DNA from: DASSUW01 sp963806395
GTDB lineage: Bacteria; Actinomycetota; Thermoleophilia; Solirubrobacterales; Solirubrobacteraceae
NCBI GenBank assembly: GCA_963806395.1
Contig: CAWDYI010000017.1
Span: forward strand, 1-64,000
Length of the DNA: 64,000 bases
Direction: 5' to 3'
A program made the position numbers and the translations under genes. Position 1 is the first letter of the stretch. The number at the start of each line of letters is the position of its first letter. Shown here in pieces: positions 1-9,442 of the stretch. Under the pieces are notes generated by a model that was not told the DNA's origin, made no database searches, and saw only the letters and a list, made by a program, of their open reading frames with translations.

Positions 1-1119
1 AAGACGTCGTGCTGGGTAAGCTGGCCGCCGTCGGCGTGCAGGTCCTCGGACGCGATGTAGCTCGTGTTGTACCCCTGGCGGCTCGAGCCAGGAGACGGTG
101 GCGATATCGGTGCGCGTATACCAGTCGTGGGCGTTCGTGTCGCCGGTCGGCTGCGCGGGGGCCGGTCGAACGAGACCTCGACCGCGCGCGTCGGGTGGAG
201 ACCGTGTTCGGCGGGTCGCTGTTGAAGTTGTAGGTCGACTTGCCGTCGTAGGCGTCGTACGCCTGGTAGGTCGACGTGGGCACGCCGAACAGCACCTTCG
301 ACGTGCCGCCGTCGGCGCGCACGACGAGCATCGCCTGGCTGTACTCGCCGTTGTCGTCGCGGACGGCTTGAGCAGGTAGACGCCGGTGGTCCAGTCGTCG
401 CTGGTGGAGATGGTCGCCGTGCGGTTGAGGCCGATGCAGTCGGTGAGCCCGCTGGTGTCGACCCACTTGTCGCAGTAGCCGCGCCCGGCCACAGGCCGGG
501 GATCGTCGACACGAGGCGTCCCTGCGCGCCGCCGTAGTGGCCGGTGCGGTAGATCTCGACGTGGTAGGGGACGTCCCAGCCGCCGGTGGTGACGCGCAGA
601 TCGACGCTGCCGCCGGCGTTGACGCTGGAGGCGGACAGGAAGCCCTCGATCCCGGTCGGGTACCAGCGCGACGCGCCGAGCGCCGTCCAGGCGGTCGTGC
701 CGGGGAAGCAGTTCTCGACGACGACCGCGTTTCCGGTCGAGCACGCGGCCGCGCGCGGAGTCGCCGTGGCGCGCTGGGCGGCGCCGGACTGGGTGCTGTC
801 CGCGGTCGCGCGGACCTCAGAGAAGTAGGTCGTGCCGTTGGTGACGGTCGTGTCGTCGAACGTCGTCGCGCTGTACGCGGCGGGCGTGACGAGGGTGGTG
901 ATCGAGCCGGCGGACGTCCCGCGGTACACCTCATACCAGGGGGCGCCGGCGAAGGGCGCGAGGACAGCGCCACCTTGCCGTCGAGGCTCATGGCGGTCAG
1001 GCCCTCGGGCGCGAGCGGGGGGCTCGAGGCCTGGGGCGCCGCGGGAAGGACGGATACCGTCCCGAGAAGACGAAGGCGGCGAGGGCCGCCAAGCCAATAC
1101 GGATGCGGTGGGGAGTCAT
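1..1119 (-). pseudogene. Secreted N,N-dimethylformamidase-beta-like protein, frame-broken, C-terminus off the window
   Basis: The ATG at 1119-1117 overlaps the stop of the upstream gene (ATGA) and opens a signal-peptide-like start (MTPHRIRIGLAALAAFVFSG). Joining frames gives a fibronectin-III-like stretch (PWYEVYRGTSAG), then segments typical of the family annotated as N,N-dimethylformamidase beta-subunit domain: HVEIYRTGHYGGAQGRLVST, WTTGVYLLK, VLFGVPTSTYQAYDAYDGKS and RQGYNTSYIASEDLH. Reading needs about six frame changes, near 1063, 968, 495, 372, 200 and 80, with no in-frame stops between them. That pattern looks more like base-calling indels than decay. It is the last visible gene of the surface-glycan operon. 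In this family the domain usually sits in secreted proteins whose substrate is unknown; no amidase activity is claimed. The 3' end lies outside the window. Confidence 0.6.
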
Positions 1120-2947
1120 GGGGTTCTCCTCAGCCAGATGTCGAGCGTCCGTGCTCCGGCCGCCGCTCCGGAGACGTTGGTCAGGGGCCGGAAGTCGCTG
1201 CGCAGCCACGCGGCGATCCGGCGGTTGTACGTCGTGCCGAACGGCCCGTGCTCATACGCATCCAGGGCCGTGCGATCCGTGACCACGAGGCGGACGTCAC
1301 GCATCCGTGCGATCGCCGCCTCTTCCTCCTGCGGGGTCGCCAGCGCGCCCGGCACCACGAGAGCTGCGCCGGCGGGTTCGGGCGGTCCGCCATGACATAC
1401 AGCGCCGTCATCTGCGGCGCGAGCAAAACGGGCTCCCCCGGCCGCGTGTTGCGGGCGATGGCGTCGAGCGCACGCTGGAGTGCGGGCGCCTCCGCGGGTC
1501 GCGCGGCCAGGCTGCCGTGCGGTCCGCGCACCGTCGCGGTCTCCTCGCGTGCGTCCTTGACCATCAGGCCGGCACTCGCGAGTGCAGGAGAGCCACCAGA
1601 CCGTCCCGACCGCCGCCACCTCTCTCGTCGCTGTCACCCAGCACCGCCCCACGGAGCCCACCAGGAACACCGCGCGACCGGGAGCCCGACGGCGTCGCCT
1701 CCGGGAACAGCCGTTCGGGAACGGGTCGAACGACCAGTAGGTGTTCGCGTCGCGCGCCAGCAGCAAGACGACGAGCAGCGCCGTCCGTGACGCCTCTGAG
1801 GGAGTGTGCATCCGGCCGCGCCAGATCAGCACGGCGGCTGCGAGCCACGCGCCGGCCGGGATCCAGTTGTAGCCGAACTCCATGTAGCGGCGGACCGCCT
1901 CGGGCCGCACCACGACGGCGGCGGCGAAGGCGACCACGCCGAGGCCGATCGCGACAAGCGCAATGTGCGCGCGCGGCCGCCCGCACCCAGTGCGAGCCCG
2001 ACCGTGACGATCACGGCGGCCCCGGCGGCGTACAGGAGCACGCGCGCGGCGAGCTCGGCGAAGCTTGCGGCCGTCAGCGGCGCGTGCGCGTCGAGCACGA
2101 CGTGACCGGCAGCGTTGACGAAGTCGGTCGGATAGAGGTTCTCGAACAGCAGCTCGTGTGGGCTCACCGCGGTCAGGAAGGCCGCGTAGACGACCAGCGG
2201 CAGCGCCAGCGCGGGTGCGGCGACGAGCGCTGCGGCGCGCCATGCCGGCCGGCGCGCATCGCGTGCGTGCCAGACCTCGACCGCCAGCCACACGGCGATC
2301 GCGCCGAACAGGGCGAGCGCCAGCTCCGGGCGGGCGAGGGCGACGAGCCCGCACGCGGCGCCCGCCTTCAGAGCCGATCACGCGACAGCTCGGCGAGCGG
2401 CTCGCCGGTCAGCCACAGGATCACCGCGAGTGCGAGCACGATCGCGAGCGGGGCCGAGGTCGAGTGCGGCAGCACGAACGAGTTGTTGGCGCTCGAAGCG
2501 CCGCAGCCGCGACGAGCGCGCCCGCCGCCGCGGCGGCCGGCGGCCCGGCGAAGCGGCGCGCGAGGCGGTAGGTCAAGGCCGTGGCGGCGGCCGCGAGGAC
2601 GAGGCCGAGCGCGGCGGCCGGCCAGACGGCGGCGCCCGTGACGGCGTAGATCCCACCGAGCAGGAGCGGTCCGAGCGGCCCGTAGAAGTACTCGTAGTCG
2701 ACGTACGGCAGCTCGCCCTGAGCAGTGCGCGAGGCGGCGAGCAGGTCGTAGCCGGTGTCCATCGTGAGGTCGCCCCAGGCGCCCCAGCTGAGCGCGGCGA
2801 GCAGGACGAACACGCCGGCGAGCACACCGTGGGCGACGCGGTCGCTGGCGGCCCGTCGCGCAGCGTGTCGACCGGGCGCCCGGCGACCGGGGCCGGCACC
2901 GGGGCCGGGGCCGTGGATCGGGCCTCTGTCGGCGCCACCGCGATCAC
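1116..2947 (-). pseudogene. Polytopic GT-C-like membrane protein (glycosyltransferase 39-like), frame-broken
   Basis: The GTG at 2947-2945 overlaps the flippase stop (GTGA), and the TGA at 1116-1118 overlaps the next ATG. Merged frames give a hydrophobic protein of about 600 residues. Its early loop carries DTGYDLLAASRTAQGELPYVDYEY, here cited as DTGYDLL then LPYVDYEYFYGP, typical of dolichyl-phosphate-mannose-type GT-C enzymes (an acidic first periplasmic loop). Several membrane helices follow. A C-terminal soluble part carries ARNTRPGEPVLLAPQ and MADRPNPPAQ, also usual in bacterial GT-C homologues. At least seven frame changes are needed, near 2850, 2515, 2371, 1985, 1712, 1565 and 1378. 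Inferred role: transfer of a sugar from a polyprenyl carrier to surface glycan. Donor and acceptor cannot be read from the sequence. Confidence 0.6.
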
Positions 2948-4256
2948 GCCCGCTTCCTCCACAGCGTCCGCATCAGCAGCAGGCCCGCGATCGTGCTGCC
3001 GGCCGCGAACGCGATGCTGACGCGATGGAACGGGGTGCCGGGGAGCACGAGCTCGAGCGCGACGAAGGCGACGGCGCCGGCGGCCCAGGCGCGCGCGGCG
3101 TCCCAGGCCTGCGCGCGGGCCAGCGCGGCCTGGCAGAAGACGCCTGCCGCCATGAAGCCGCCGATGCCGACGCACAGCAGGGCGAGGTCGTACGCGGCCG
3201 GCGGTGAACTCGTCGCCGTACAGCAAGGTCATCGCGAACGGGCCCGCGACCAGTGCGCCGACGGCGAGCGCGGCCGCGAAGCCGGCGAGGATCACCGCGA
3301 TCTTCACGGTCGCGCGGTGCAGGCTCGCCTCGTCGCCGCGGGCGCGGAAGGTCGTCAGGCTCGGCAGCAGCGAGGCCTGGACGCCCTGGAGCAGGAACAC
3401 CGGGGCGCGCACGAGCAGCGTGGCGGCGAACAGCACGCCCGCCGCGGCCGCTGCGCCTTCGCCGCCCGCGATCAGCACGAGCAGCGGGCCGCCGCTCACG
3501 AGCACCTGCTCGCAGCCCGCGATCACTGCCGCGGGCATCGCGAAGCGGACGTGCGTGCTCAAACGCGAACTTGCCCCGTGTGCCCCCCGCCAGGCGGCGA
3601 AGTGCGCTCCGCCGGCGGGAGACGAGCGGGGCCACAGCGCCTCCAGCGGCCGCCGCGGCTATTGCCACGGCCGCCACCGTCTGGGAGGCGACGATCAAGA
3701 GGGGAAGTGCGAGGGCGAAGCGGATCGCTCCGTCGGCCAGCAGCACGATGCCGTAGCCGCCGAACCACTGGACGCCGCCGACGAGCCCGCGCGCGAAGTA
3801 CGACAGCCCGTAGCCGGCCAGGCCGGCGACAAGCGCCACGGTCAGCACCGGCTCGCCGCCGAACAGCCGGTCGGTGATCGGCACCCATGCCAGCACGCAG
3901 CCGGCGACGGCCGCGCTGGTAACGAGCGCGGTCAGCCAGGCGGCTGCGCGGACCGCCGGCCGCGAGTCCTCACCGCGGGCGAGGTGATCCGCGATGGCAC
4001 GCGAGACGGTCTGCTCGATCGGCCGGAACAGCAGGACCGCGAGCAGGAACATGGCGCCCCACAGCGCGCCGACCGCGCCGTACGCGGCCGGCCCGAGCGT
4101 ACGCGCCGCGAGCACGTTGAACGCGTACGCGAGCACGCCGGAGGCCAGCGTGCCGATGCTCATCAGCGCCGCGTCGGACCGGTCGACCGCATGAAGCTGC
4201 GGGCGGGGAGAATCCCCGCCCGCCAGATGCAGCGATGTTGCTACGGCGCGGCTCAC
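2944..4256 (-). pseudogene. Wzx/MATE-like polysaccharide flippase, two frameshifts
   Basis: The GTG at 4256-4254 overlaps the stop of the upstream epimerase. The merged product has about 12 hydrophobic segments and the early signature of oligosaccharide flippases (LAARTLGPAAYGAVGALWGAM, shortened here to TLGPAAYGAVGALW). Later segments such as VFLLQGVQASLLPSLTTFRA match the polysaccharide_synt/MOP superfamily. Frames must be changed near 3560 and near 3200; all three blocks are otherwise open and family-like. It would move lipid-linked glycan repeat units across the inner membrane, which fits the sugar-phosphate transferase and glycosyltransferases upstream. If the frameshifts are real the flippase is dead; if they are sequencing errors the operon is intact. 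Confidence 0.7.
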
Positions 4257-5247
4257 GCGACCTCGATCGCCTCCGCACGCAGTGCCTGATGCCACGCCAG
4301 CGTCAGCGCGAGGCCCTCCTCCAGCGACACCTGCGGCTCGAAGCCGAGCAGGCGCCTGGCCTTCGAGAGGTCCGGCACGCGGTGCCGGACGTCCTGGTAG
4401 TTGCCGCCGATCGACTCCAGCGACACGATCCGGGCGCGAAGCGGGCCGTCGATGCCCATCGACGCCTGCACCTTGTGCGCGAGGTCGACGATCGCGATCG
4501 GCTGGTCGTTGCCGACGTTGATCACCTCACCGGAGGTCTCCGCCGCTCGAGTGCGCGCACGACGCCGTCGACGGTGTCGCTGACGTACGTGAACGAGCGG
4601 GTCTGGCGGCCGTCACCGTGCAGCTCCATCTCGCGGCCGTCGAGCAGGTCCTCGAAGAAGAGCGACAGCGGGCCGCCCCACCACGACGGGTGGTTGCGCG
4701 CGCCGTAGGCGTTGAAGAAGCGCAGGATCGTGACCTTCAGGCCCTCCTCCTCCGCCATCCGCAGCGCGAGATGCTCGTCCTAGATCTTCGACGCGGCGTA
4801 CGACCAGCGACGGGTCGTCGGCGGGCCGATCACGATCGGGTCGTCCTCGGAGAACGGCGGCGTCGCCATTCCGTAGACGTCCGACGTCGACGCGAGCACG
4901 ACGTGCGCGCCGATCTCGAGGCCGAGCTGGAGCGCGACGTGCGAGCCGTCGACGTTGACGTGCAGCGTCTTCAGCGCCCCGCCGTAGCGGGGGATCTTCA
5001 GCGCGGCCATGTGTGCGATCGCGTCGCACTGGCCCATCGCCTCGCGCATCCGCGCCGCGTCGCGGCAGTCGAACTGCTCGAGTGTGAAGTTGGGGTGGTC
5101 GAGAAGGCCCGCCAGGTTGCGCAGCGTGCCCATCGACATGTCGTCGACGCCGATCACGGTGCATCCCTCGTCGAGCAGGCGCTCCACGAGGTTGGCGCCG
5201 ATGAAGCCGGCGGCGCCGGTCACCCCGATCGTCGGGGGCAGTGTCAT
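4253..5247 (-). pseudogene. NAD-dependent sugar epimerase/dehydratase with an in-frame amber and a frameshift
   Basis: Extended SDR-family sugar-nucleotide epimerase/dehydratase. The N-terminus has the Rossmann motif VTGAAGFIGANL. The catalytic block is ASTSDVYG followed by SYAASK (YxxxK). Directly after YAASKI a TAG stop lies at 4782-4780 where relatives usually have tyrosine, and reading continues in the same frame as DEHLALRMAEEEGL. A second break, a one-base shift near 4540, separates VRALER from VINVGNDQPIAIVDLA. The ATG at 5247 has a strong AAGGAGGAG ribosome site. An alternative ATG at 5280 overlaps the previous stop (ATGA). The likely role is making a nucleotide sugar for the glycan; the substrate is unknown. 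Confidence 0.75.
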
Positions 5248-5276
5248 GTCGCGCTCCTCCTTGATGCTGTTCATGG

Positions 5277-6587
5277 TCATGCCGCTTCCAAGCGGCGCTG
5301 TGGTGCGGGCAAACGGGCCTCCAAGCCCGCTGCGACCCGTTCGGCAACGCCGAGGATCGCCTGCCCGTGCACGATGTCGGGGTAGACCTGCGCCGACGAG
5401 GCGACGACCAGGCCGGGGACCGCGAACGGGTCCGGCTTGGGCGCGCCGACCGGGTACACCGGCTCGGCGACGGTGGCCCGCGCGACCTGCGCGGCGATGA
5501 CGTCCTCCTCCTGGAACGAAGGGAACATCGTCTTCAGATGGGCGAGGTACTCGCTGCGGATGTCCGCGGAGGACTTCTCCAGCTCGGGCGAGTCCGGGTT
5601 AACGTACTTCGGCAGGTAGATCAGCGACCCGCCGGCGGCCTCGGGATCGACCACGTGCGTCGTCTCGACGACGCTCGTGAGCGGGATCCGCCGGTCCGTG
5701 ATGTTGAGGGCGTAGTACGAGCTGACGCTGTGCTTGACGCGCGCGACCAGGCACACGATGCCGAGGTAGCGCTGGCGGTCCGGCCCGAGCGCGCGCTCGA
5801 GGTCCGGCGCGAGCATGTGCGGCAGGTTGGGCCGCACCTGCGTCGCCACGACGGTGTCGTGCGGGCGGAAGCCGGCGTCGAGCACGACGCCGATCGCGCG
5901 CCCGTTCGCGCACGGCACGAACCGCACCGGCGTCGATGTCAGCACCTCGCCGCCGTTGGTGCGGATGCGCTCGGCGAGCGCGTCGACCATCGCCTGGTAG
6001 CCGCCCTCGATCCAGCCCATCACCTCGTGGCCCTTGCGGTCACGCGTGCCGGCCGTGCGGTTCATGCGCGACCACAGGTAGGTGGCCGGCAGGTCGTCGT
6101 AGTTGCCGTCGAACTTGGAGTCGAACAGCGGCTGCCACAGGCGCTCCCACAGGCGGTCGCCGCACGTGCGGCGGGTCCAGGCCTCGAGCTGCTCGCCGTC
6201 GAGCGGCGCGTGGTCGGTGATCGCGCGGCAGCGCAGCACGAACCGCACCAGCCGCGCGCGGTCGGCGACCGACAGCCCGGGGAAGGTCATCAGCTGCGCG
6301 GGCGTGGACATCTCGGCGAGCTTGCCGCGGTGGTAGAAGCCGACCCCGAGCCGGCGCCAGCGCACGTTCAGGCCGAGCTCCTCGGCGAGGTCGAGCACAC
6401 GCCGGTCGGTGGTGGTGACCGCGTGGTAGAAGCGGTCGACGCGCACGCCGCCGAGCATCGTGCTGCCGGCGAGGCCGCCGAGCTGGCCGGCGGACTCGTA
6501 CACCGTCACGCGCACGCCGCGCGCCGCGAGCTTGTCCGCGACGCCGAGGCCGAGCAGTCCGCCGCCGATGACGCCGACGCCGTTCAC
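5277..6587 (-). CDS. FAD-dependent oxidoreductase of the protoporphyrinogen-oxidase/amine-oxidase type
   Basis: The 436-residue product starts at a GTG overlapping the stop of the glycosyltransferase gene (GTGA). The N-terminal dinucleotide-binding fold reads VGVIGGGLLGLGVADKLA, followed by an acidic VYESAGQLGG, as in NAD(P)/FAD amine oxidases. The C-terminus has the second FAD contact region (VVASSAQVYPDIVHGQAI). Proteins of this type often sit in polysaccharide clusters of actinobacteria, annotated as protoporphyrinogen oxidase or UDP-galactopyranose-mutase-like enzymes. The cluster setting makes a role in sugar or lipid-carrier modification more likely than haem synthesis. The reading frame is clean, unlike the genes downstream. 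Confidence 0.75.
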   Translation of the reverse strand: MNGVGVIGGGLLGLGVADKLAARGVRVTVYESAGQLGGLAGSTMLGGVRVDRFYHAVTTTDRRVLDLAEELGLNVRWRRLGVGFYHRGKLAEMSTPAQLMTFPGLSVADRARLVRFVLRCRAITDHAPLDGEQLEAWTRRTCGDRLWERLWQPLFDSKFDGNYDDLPATYLWSRMNRTAGTRDRKGHEVMGWIEGGYQAMVDALAERIRTNGGEVLTSTPVRFVPCANGRAIGVVLDAGFRPHDTVVATQVRPNLPHMLAPDLERALGPDRQRYLGIVCLVARVKHSVSSYYALNITDRRIPLTSVVETTHVVDPEAAGGSLIYLPKYVNPDSPELEKSSADIRSEYLAHLKTMFPSFQEEDVIAAQVARATVAEPVYPVGAPKPDPFAVPGLVVASSAQVYPDIVHGQAILGVAERVAAGLEARLPAPQRRLEAA

Positions 6588-7321
6588 GACCGCGCCCTCG
6601 CAACCGCCTGGCGCGTCATCAGCCGCGCGTAGCCGGCCATCGTCGGGAGCACCTTCATCTTGCTCTCGCCCTCGCGCTTGCCCCAGTCGAGTGTCACCGG
6701 GACCTCGGCGATCGTGATCCCGAGGGCGGAGAGCTTCATCAGGATCTCGGCCTTGCAGGCGAAGCCGCGCTCGCGAATGAACGAGTCGCCGTAGCGCTCG
6801 TAGCCGGCGTTCAACGCCGCCGCCCGGTAGACGCGGAAGAACGACGACACGGTGCTCGCGTCCAGGCCGCCGCCGCGGCGGATCACCGACGAGGCGGCGC
6901 GCGACAGGAAGCGCCGGTGGCGCGAGACGCCGACCAGCTCGCCGCCGGCGTGGTGCGAGGCGAGCACGACGTCCGCGCCCTCGCGGGCGGCCGCCAGCAT
7001 CGCCTCGACCGCGTCGAGGTCGCTGGTCGTGTCGGACTCGAGCGTGACGATCAGCTCGTCGTCGGCCGCGAACGTCAGCGCACGCCGGAAGCCGCGGTCG
7101 AACGCCGTGCCGGGGCCCTGGTTGCGCCCCAGCGGCAGCACCTCGACCGGCAGGTCGCCGTCGTGCGCCCGGGCCACCTCGACCGTGCCGTCGGTGGAGC
7201 CGTCGTCGACGAGCACCACCCAGCCACCGTCGCGCCACAGGTCGGGGCGAGACTCGAGGTCGGCGAGCAGGCGCGGGACGTTGGCCTCCTCGTTGAACGC
7301 AGGGATGACGAAGACGGCCAT
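6584..7321 (-). CDS. Family 2 glycosyltransferase (DPM1/GtrB-like)
   Basis: The 245-aa GT-A enzyme has the nucleotide-sugar motif VIPAFNEEANVPRLL at its start, then VVLVDDGSTDGT and the metal-binding acidic stretch VTLESDTTSD. It has no membrane helices at the C-terminus. The shape fits dolichyl-phosphate-mannose-synthase-like polyprenyl-phosphate sugar transferases, including the late motif ITIAEVPVTLDWGKREGESK near residue 215. The start ATG overlaps the sugar-transferase stop as TAATG, and its own stop overlaps the next GTG. It probably charges a polyprenyl carrier or extends the repeat unit; the sugar is not readable. Confidence 0.85.
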   Translation of the reverse strand: MAVFVIPAFNEEANVPRLLADLESRPDLWRDGGWVVLVDDGSTDGTVEVARAHDGDLPVEVLPLGRNQGPGTAFDRGFRRALTFAADDELIVTLESDTTSDLDAVEAMLAAAREGADVVLASHHAGGELVGVSRHRRFLSRAASSVIRRGGGLDASTVSSFFRVYRAAALNAGYERYGDSFIRERGFACKAEILMKLSALGITIAEVPVTLDWGKREGESKMKVLPTMAGYARLMTRQAVARARS

Positions 7322-8832
7322 TAGTAGGCTCCGCGGCGGTTGAGGACCACGGGGAGCGTCTGGACGAGGATCTTGATGTCCCACCAGAGCGACCAGTTGG
7401 TCACGTAGACGTAGTCGAGCTTCACCATCTCCTCGAAGGGGATGTCGTTGCGCCCGAGCACCTGCCAGAGGCCGGTGATCCCGGGGGTCGTCTCGAGCCG
7501 CCGGCTTGCCCAGCCTGTGATCTGCTCGGACTCGTGCACCACGAAGGGGCGCGGCCCGACGAGGCTCATCTCGCCGCGCAGGACGTTCCACAGCTGCGGC
7601 AGCTCGTCGACGCTCCACTTGCGCAGGAACGCGCCGACTCGCGTGATCCGCGGGTCCTCGTGCATCTTGAACAGCGGTCCGCCGCCCTCCATCTCGTTCA
7701 GATGGGCCAGCTCGAAGCGCTTGGCCTCGGCGTCGGCGACCATCGTGCGGAACTTCACGATCCGGAACTCGCGGCCGCCGCGCCCGTGGCGCGCCTGCTT
7801 GAAGAACACCGGTCCGCGCGTGTCGAGCTTGATCGCGATCGCGGCCGCGATCAGCACCGGCGAGATCGCCAGCAGTCCGGCCGCCGAGGCGAAGATGTCG
7901 AACGAGCGCTTGAGTGCGCGCACCGTGCGCGAGAACGACATCGACGGCAGGCTCACGACCGGGATGCCCTCGATGTCCTCGATCGCCGCGTTGGACGCGA
8001 ACAGCTCGTAGAAGTTCGGGACGATCGAGAGGTGGACGTCGGGCCGGCGCACCTCGCGCACGAGCTCGAGCGTCTTCTCGTGCGGCGCGTTGGAGAACGC
8101 GAGCACGACCCAGTCGATGTGCAGGCGGTCGACCAGCTCGGTCAGCTCGGCCGTCGAGCCGAGCACGTCCACGCCGGGCTGCTCGTCGACGAAGCCGACG
8201 AGCTCGAGCCCGTACTCGGGGTGCGTCTCGATCTTGCGCTCCAGCAGGCGCCCGGTGGCGCCGGCGCCCACGATCAGCGTGCGGCGGGGGCGCATCATGC
8301 TCGGGAGCACCCACGTGCGCACGATGCCGCGCAGCGTCGGGACGGCGACCACTGCCAGCGAGAGGAAGAACAGCGCCTCGAGCGGCGAGTAGACGAAGAT
8401 GTCGAAGCCCTTCTTGAGGCCCTGGCCGACGACGAGCAGCGCGAGCGAGCCCGCGAGCAGCGCGTTGAACAGCGTCGACACCTCGTCGAAGCTCTTGCGT
8501 GCGATCGCCGAGGACTGGCCCTCGTACAGCCGGTAGGTCCCGAAGATACCCAGCCACGCGAGCGTGACGACGGGCACCAGCGCGACCATCAGCCAGGTCG
8601 GGGCGATGACGGCCGGCGGCCCGATCTGCTCGGCGAGCAGGAACGTGCCGGCCAGCGAGAACAGGATTGCCAGCAGGTCCGCACCGATCAGGATGCGGAC
8701 GCGCCCGCGTGAGAATCCGCCCCGGCGCCGGGCAGGCGCGTGCGCAGCGGGCGGGGGAACGATCCGCAGCCCGGTGTGCAGCGCCTCCGTTTCGGCGACG
8801 GTGGCGGTCAGCTCAGGACGCCAGCCGTTCAT
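7321..8832 (-). CDS. Exopolysaccharide polyprenyl glycosylphosphotransferase (WbaP/WcaJ-type)
   Basis: The 503-aa protein has four to five N-terminal membrane helices (about residues 45-150), a CoA-binding-like Rossmann section around TLIVGAGATGRLLERKI, and a C-terminal bacterial sugar transferase domain (about 310-503). The catalytic part holds the membrane hairpin FDIFASAAGLLAISPVL, KFRTMVADAEAKR, KWSVDELPQLWNVLRGEMS and GPRPFV. The family moves a sugar-1-phosphate from a nucleotide sugar to undecaprenyl phosphate, the first membrane step of repeat-unit assembly. Its first 20 bases overlap the end of the response-regulator gene. This is the best anchor for calling the operon an exopolysaccharide cluster. 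Confidence 0.92.
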   Translation of the reverse strand: MNGWRPELTATVAETEALHTGLRIVPPPAAHAPARRRGGFSRGRVRILIGADLLAILFSLAGTFLLAEQIGPPAVIAPTWLMVALVPVVTLAWLGIFGTYRLYEGQSSAIARKSFDEVSTLFNALLAGSLALLVVGQGLKKGFDIFVYSPLEALFFLSLAVVAVPTLRGIVRTWVLPSMMRPRRTLIVGAGATGRLLERKIETHPEYGLELVGFVDEQPGVDVLGSTAELTELVDRLHIDWVVLAFSNAPHEKTLELVREVRRPDVHLSIVPNFYELFASNAAIEDIEGIPVVSLPSMSFSRTVRALKRSFDIFASAAGLLAISPVLIAAAIAIKLDTRGPVFFKQARHGRGGREFRIVKFRTMVADAEAKRFELAHLNEMEGGGPLFKMHEDPRITRVGAFLRKWSVDELPQLWNVLRGEMSLVGPRPFVVHESEQITGWASRRLETTPGITGLWQVLGRNDIPFEEMVKLDYVYVTNWSLWWDIKILVQTLPVVLNRRGAY

Positions 8833-9442
8833 GCGGCAGCACCAGGTCGTGCATGTAGGCGTAACGGGTCGCCTCCGTGCGGTTGGCGACGCCGAGCTTG
8901 CGGTAGGTGTTCGAGAGGTGGAACTTGACCGTCTGCTCGGTCACCCACAGCTCGCGCGCGATTCGGTTGTTGGTGTAGCCCTCGGCGGCCAGCGTGAGGA
9001 TCTCCTTCTCACGGTCCGTGAGCGGGCAGTCCTCCTGGCTGACGACCGGCCGGGTGGTGCGGAAGCGCTGGACCACGTGGCCCTGCGAGATCTCGCGCAG
9101 CAGCGTGCCCATGCTCACCGGGTGCACGCTCTTGGAGAGGACGCCGTCGGCGCCGGCCTCGAAGGCCTCGCTCAGCCACTCCTCGTCCATGCGCATGGTG
9201 AGCAGCAGACGCTTGGCGTCAGGTGCGTGCTCGGCGGCCTCCTTCAGGCGCGCGATCGCGTTCTCCGGCAGTTGCATGTCGTCCACGACGACCACGTCGG
9301 GCCGCAGCTCGGTGAGCGCAGCGTCGGCAGGGGTACGGCCGTCGATAAAGCCAACGACCTGGAATCCCGCGGTCTGCCGCAGGGCGAGTCTGATTGCGTG
9401 GACCACAAACGAGTGATCCGCGACGATGACCAAACGCTTCAT
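8813..9442 (-). CDS. NarL/FixJ-type response regulator inside the EPS operon
   Basis: The 209-aa protein has a receiver domain (1-125) and a LuxR-type helix-turn-helix (about 145-205). The phosphoacceptor is Asp54 in DVVVVDDMQLPE and the conserved lysine is in GVLSKSV. The usual acidic pair at the first strand is reduced to one Asp (VADHSFV). The DNA-binding part reads LTDREKEILTLAAEGYTN then TVKFHLSNTYRKLGV. No histidine kinase is adjacent. The ATG overlaps the dehydrogenase stop (ATGA), so it is made together with the pathway and is a likely feedback or autoregulator of the cluster. Confidence 0.9.
   Translation of the reverse strand: MKRLVIVADHSFVVHAIRLALRQTAGFQVVGFIDGRTPADAALTELRPDVVVVDDMQLPENAIARLKEAAEHAPDAKRLLLTMRMDEEWLSEAFEAGADGVLSKSVHPVSMGTLLREISQGHVVQRFRTTRPVVSQEDCPLTDREKEILTLAAEGYTNNRIARELWVTEQTVKFHLSNTYRKLGVANRTEATRYAYMHDLVLPHERLAS

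Noticed and set aside
1..5247. Programmed frameshifting in the distal EPS genes
   Set aside because: Too many breaks, at unrelated sequences, with no slippery heptamer pattern; sequencing error or decay fits better.
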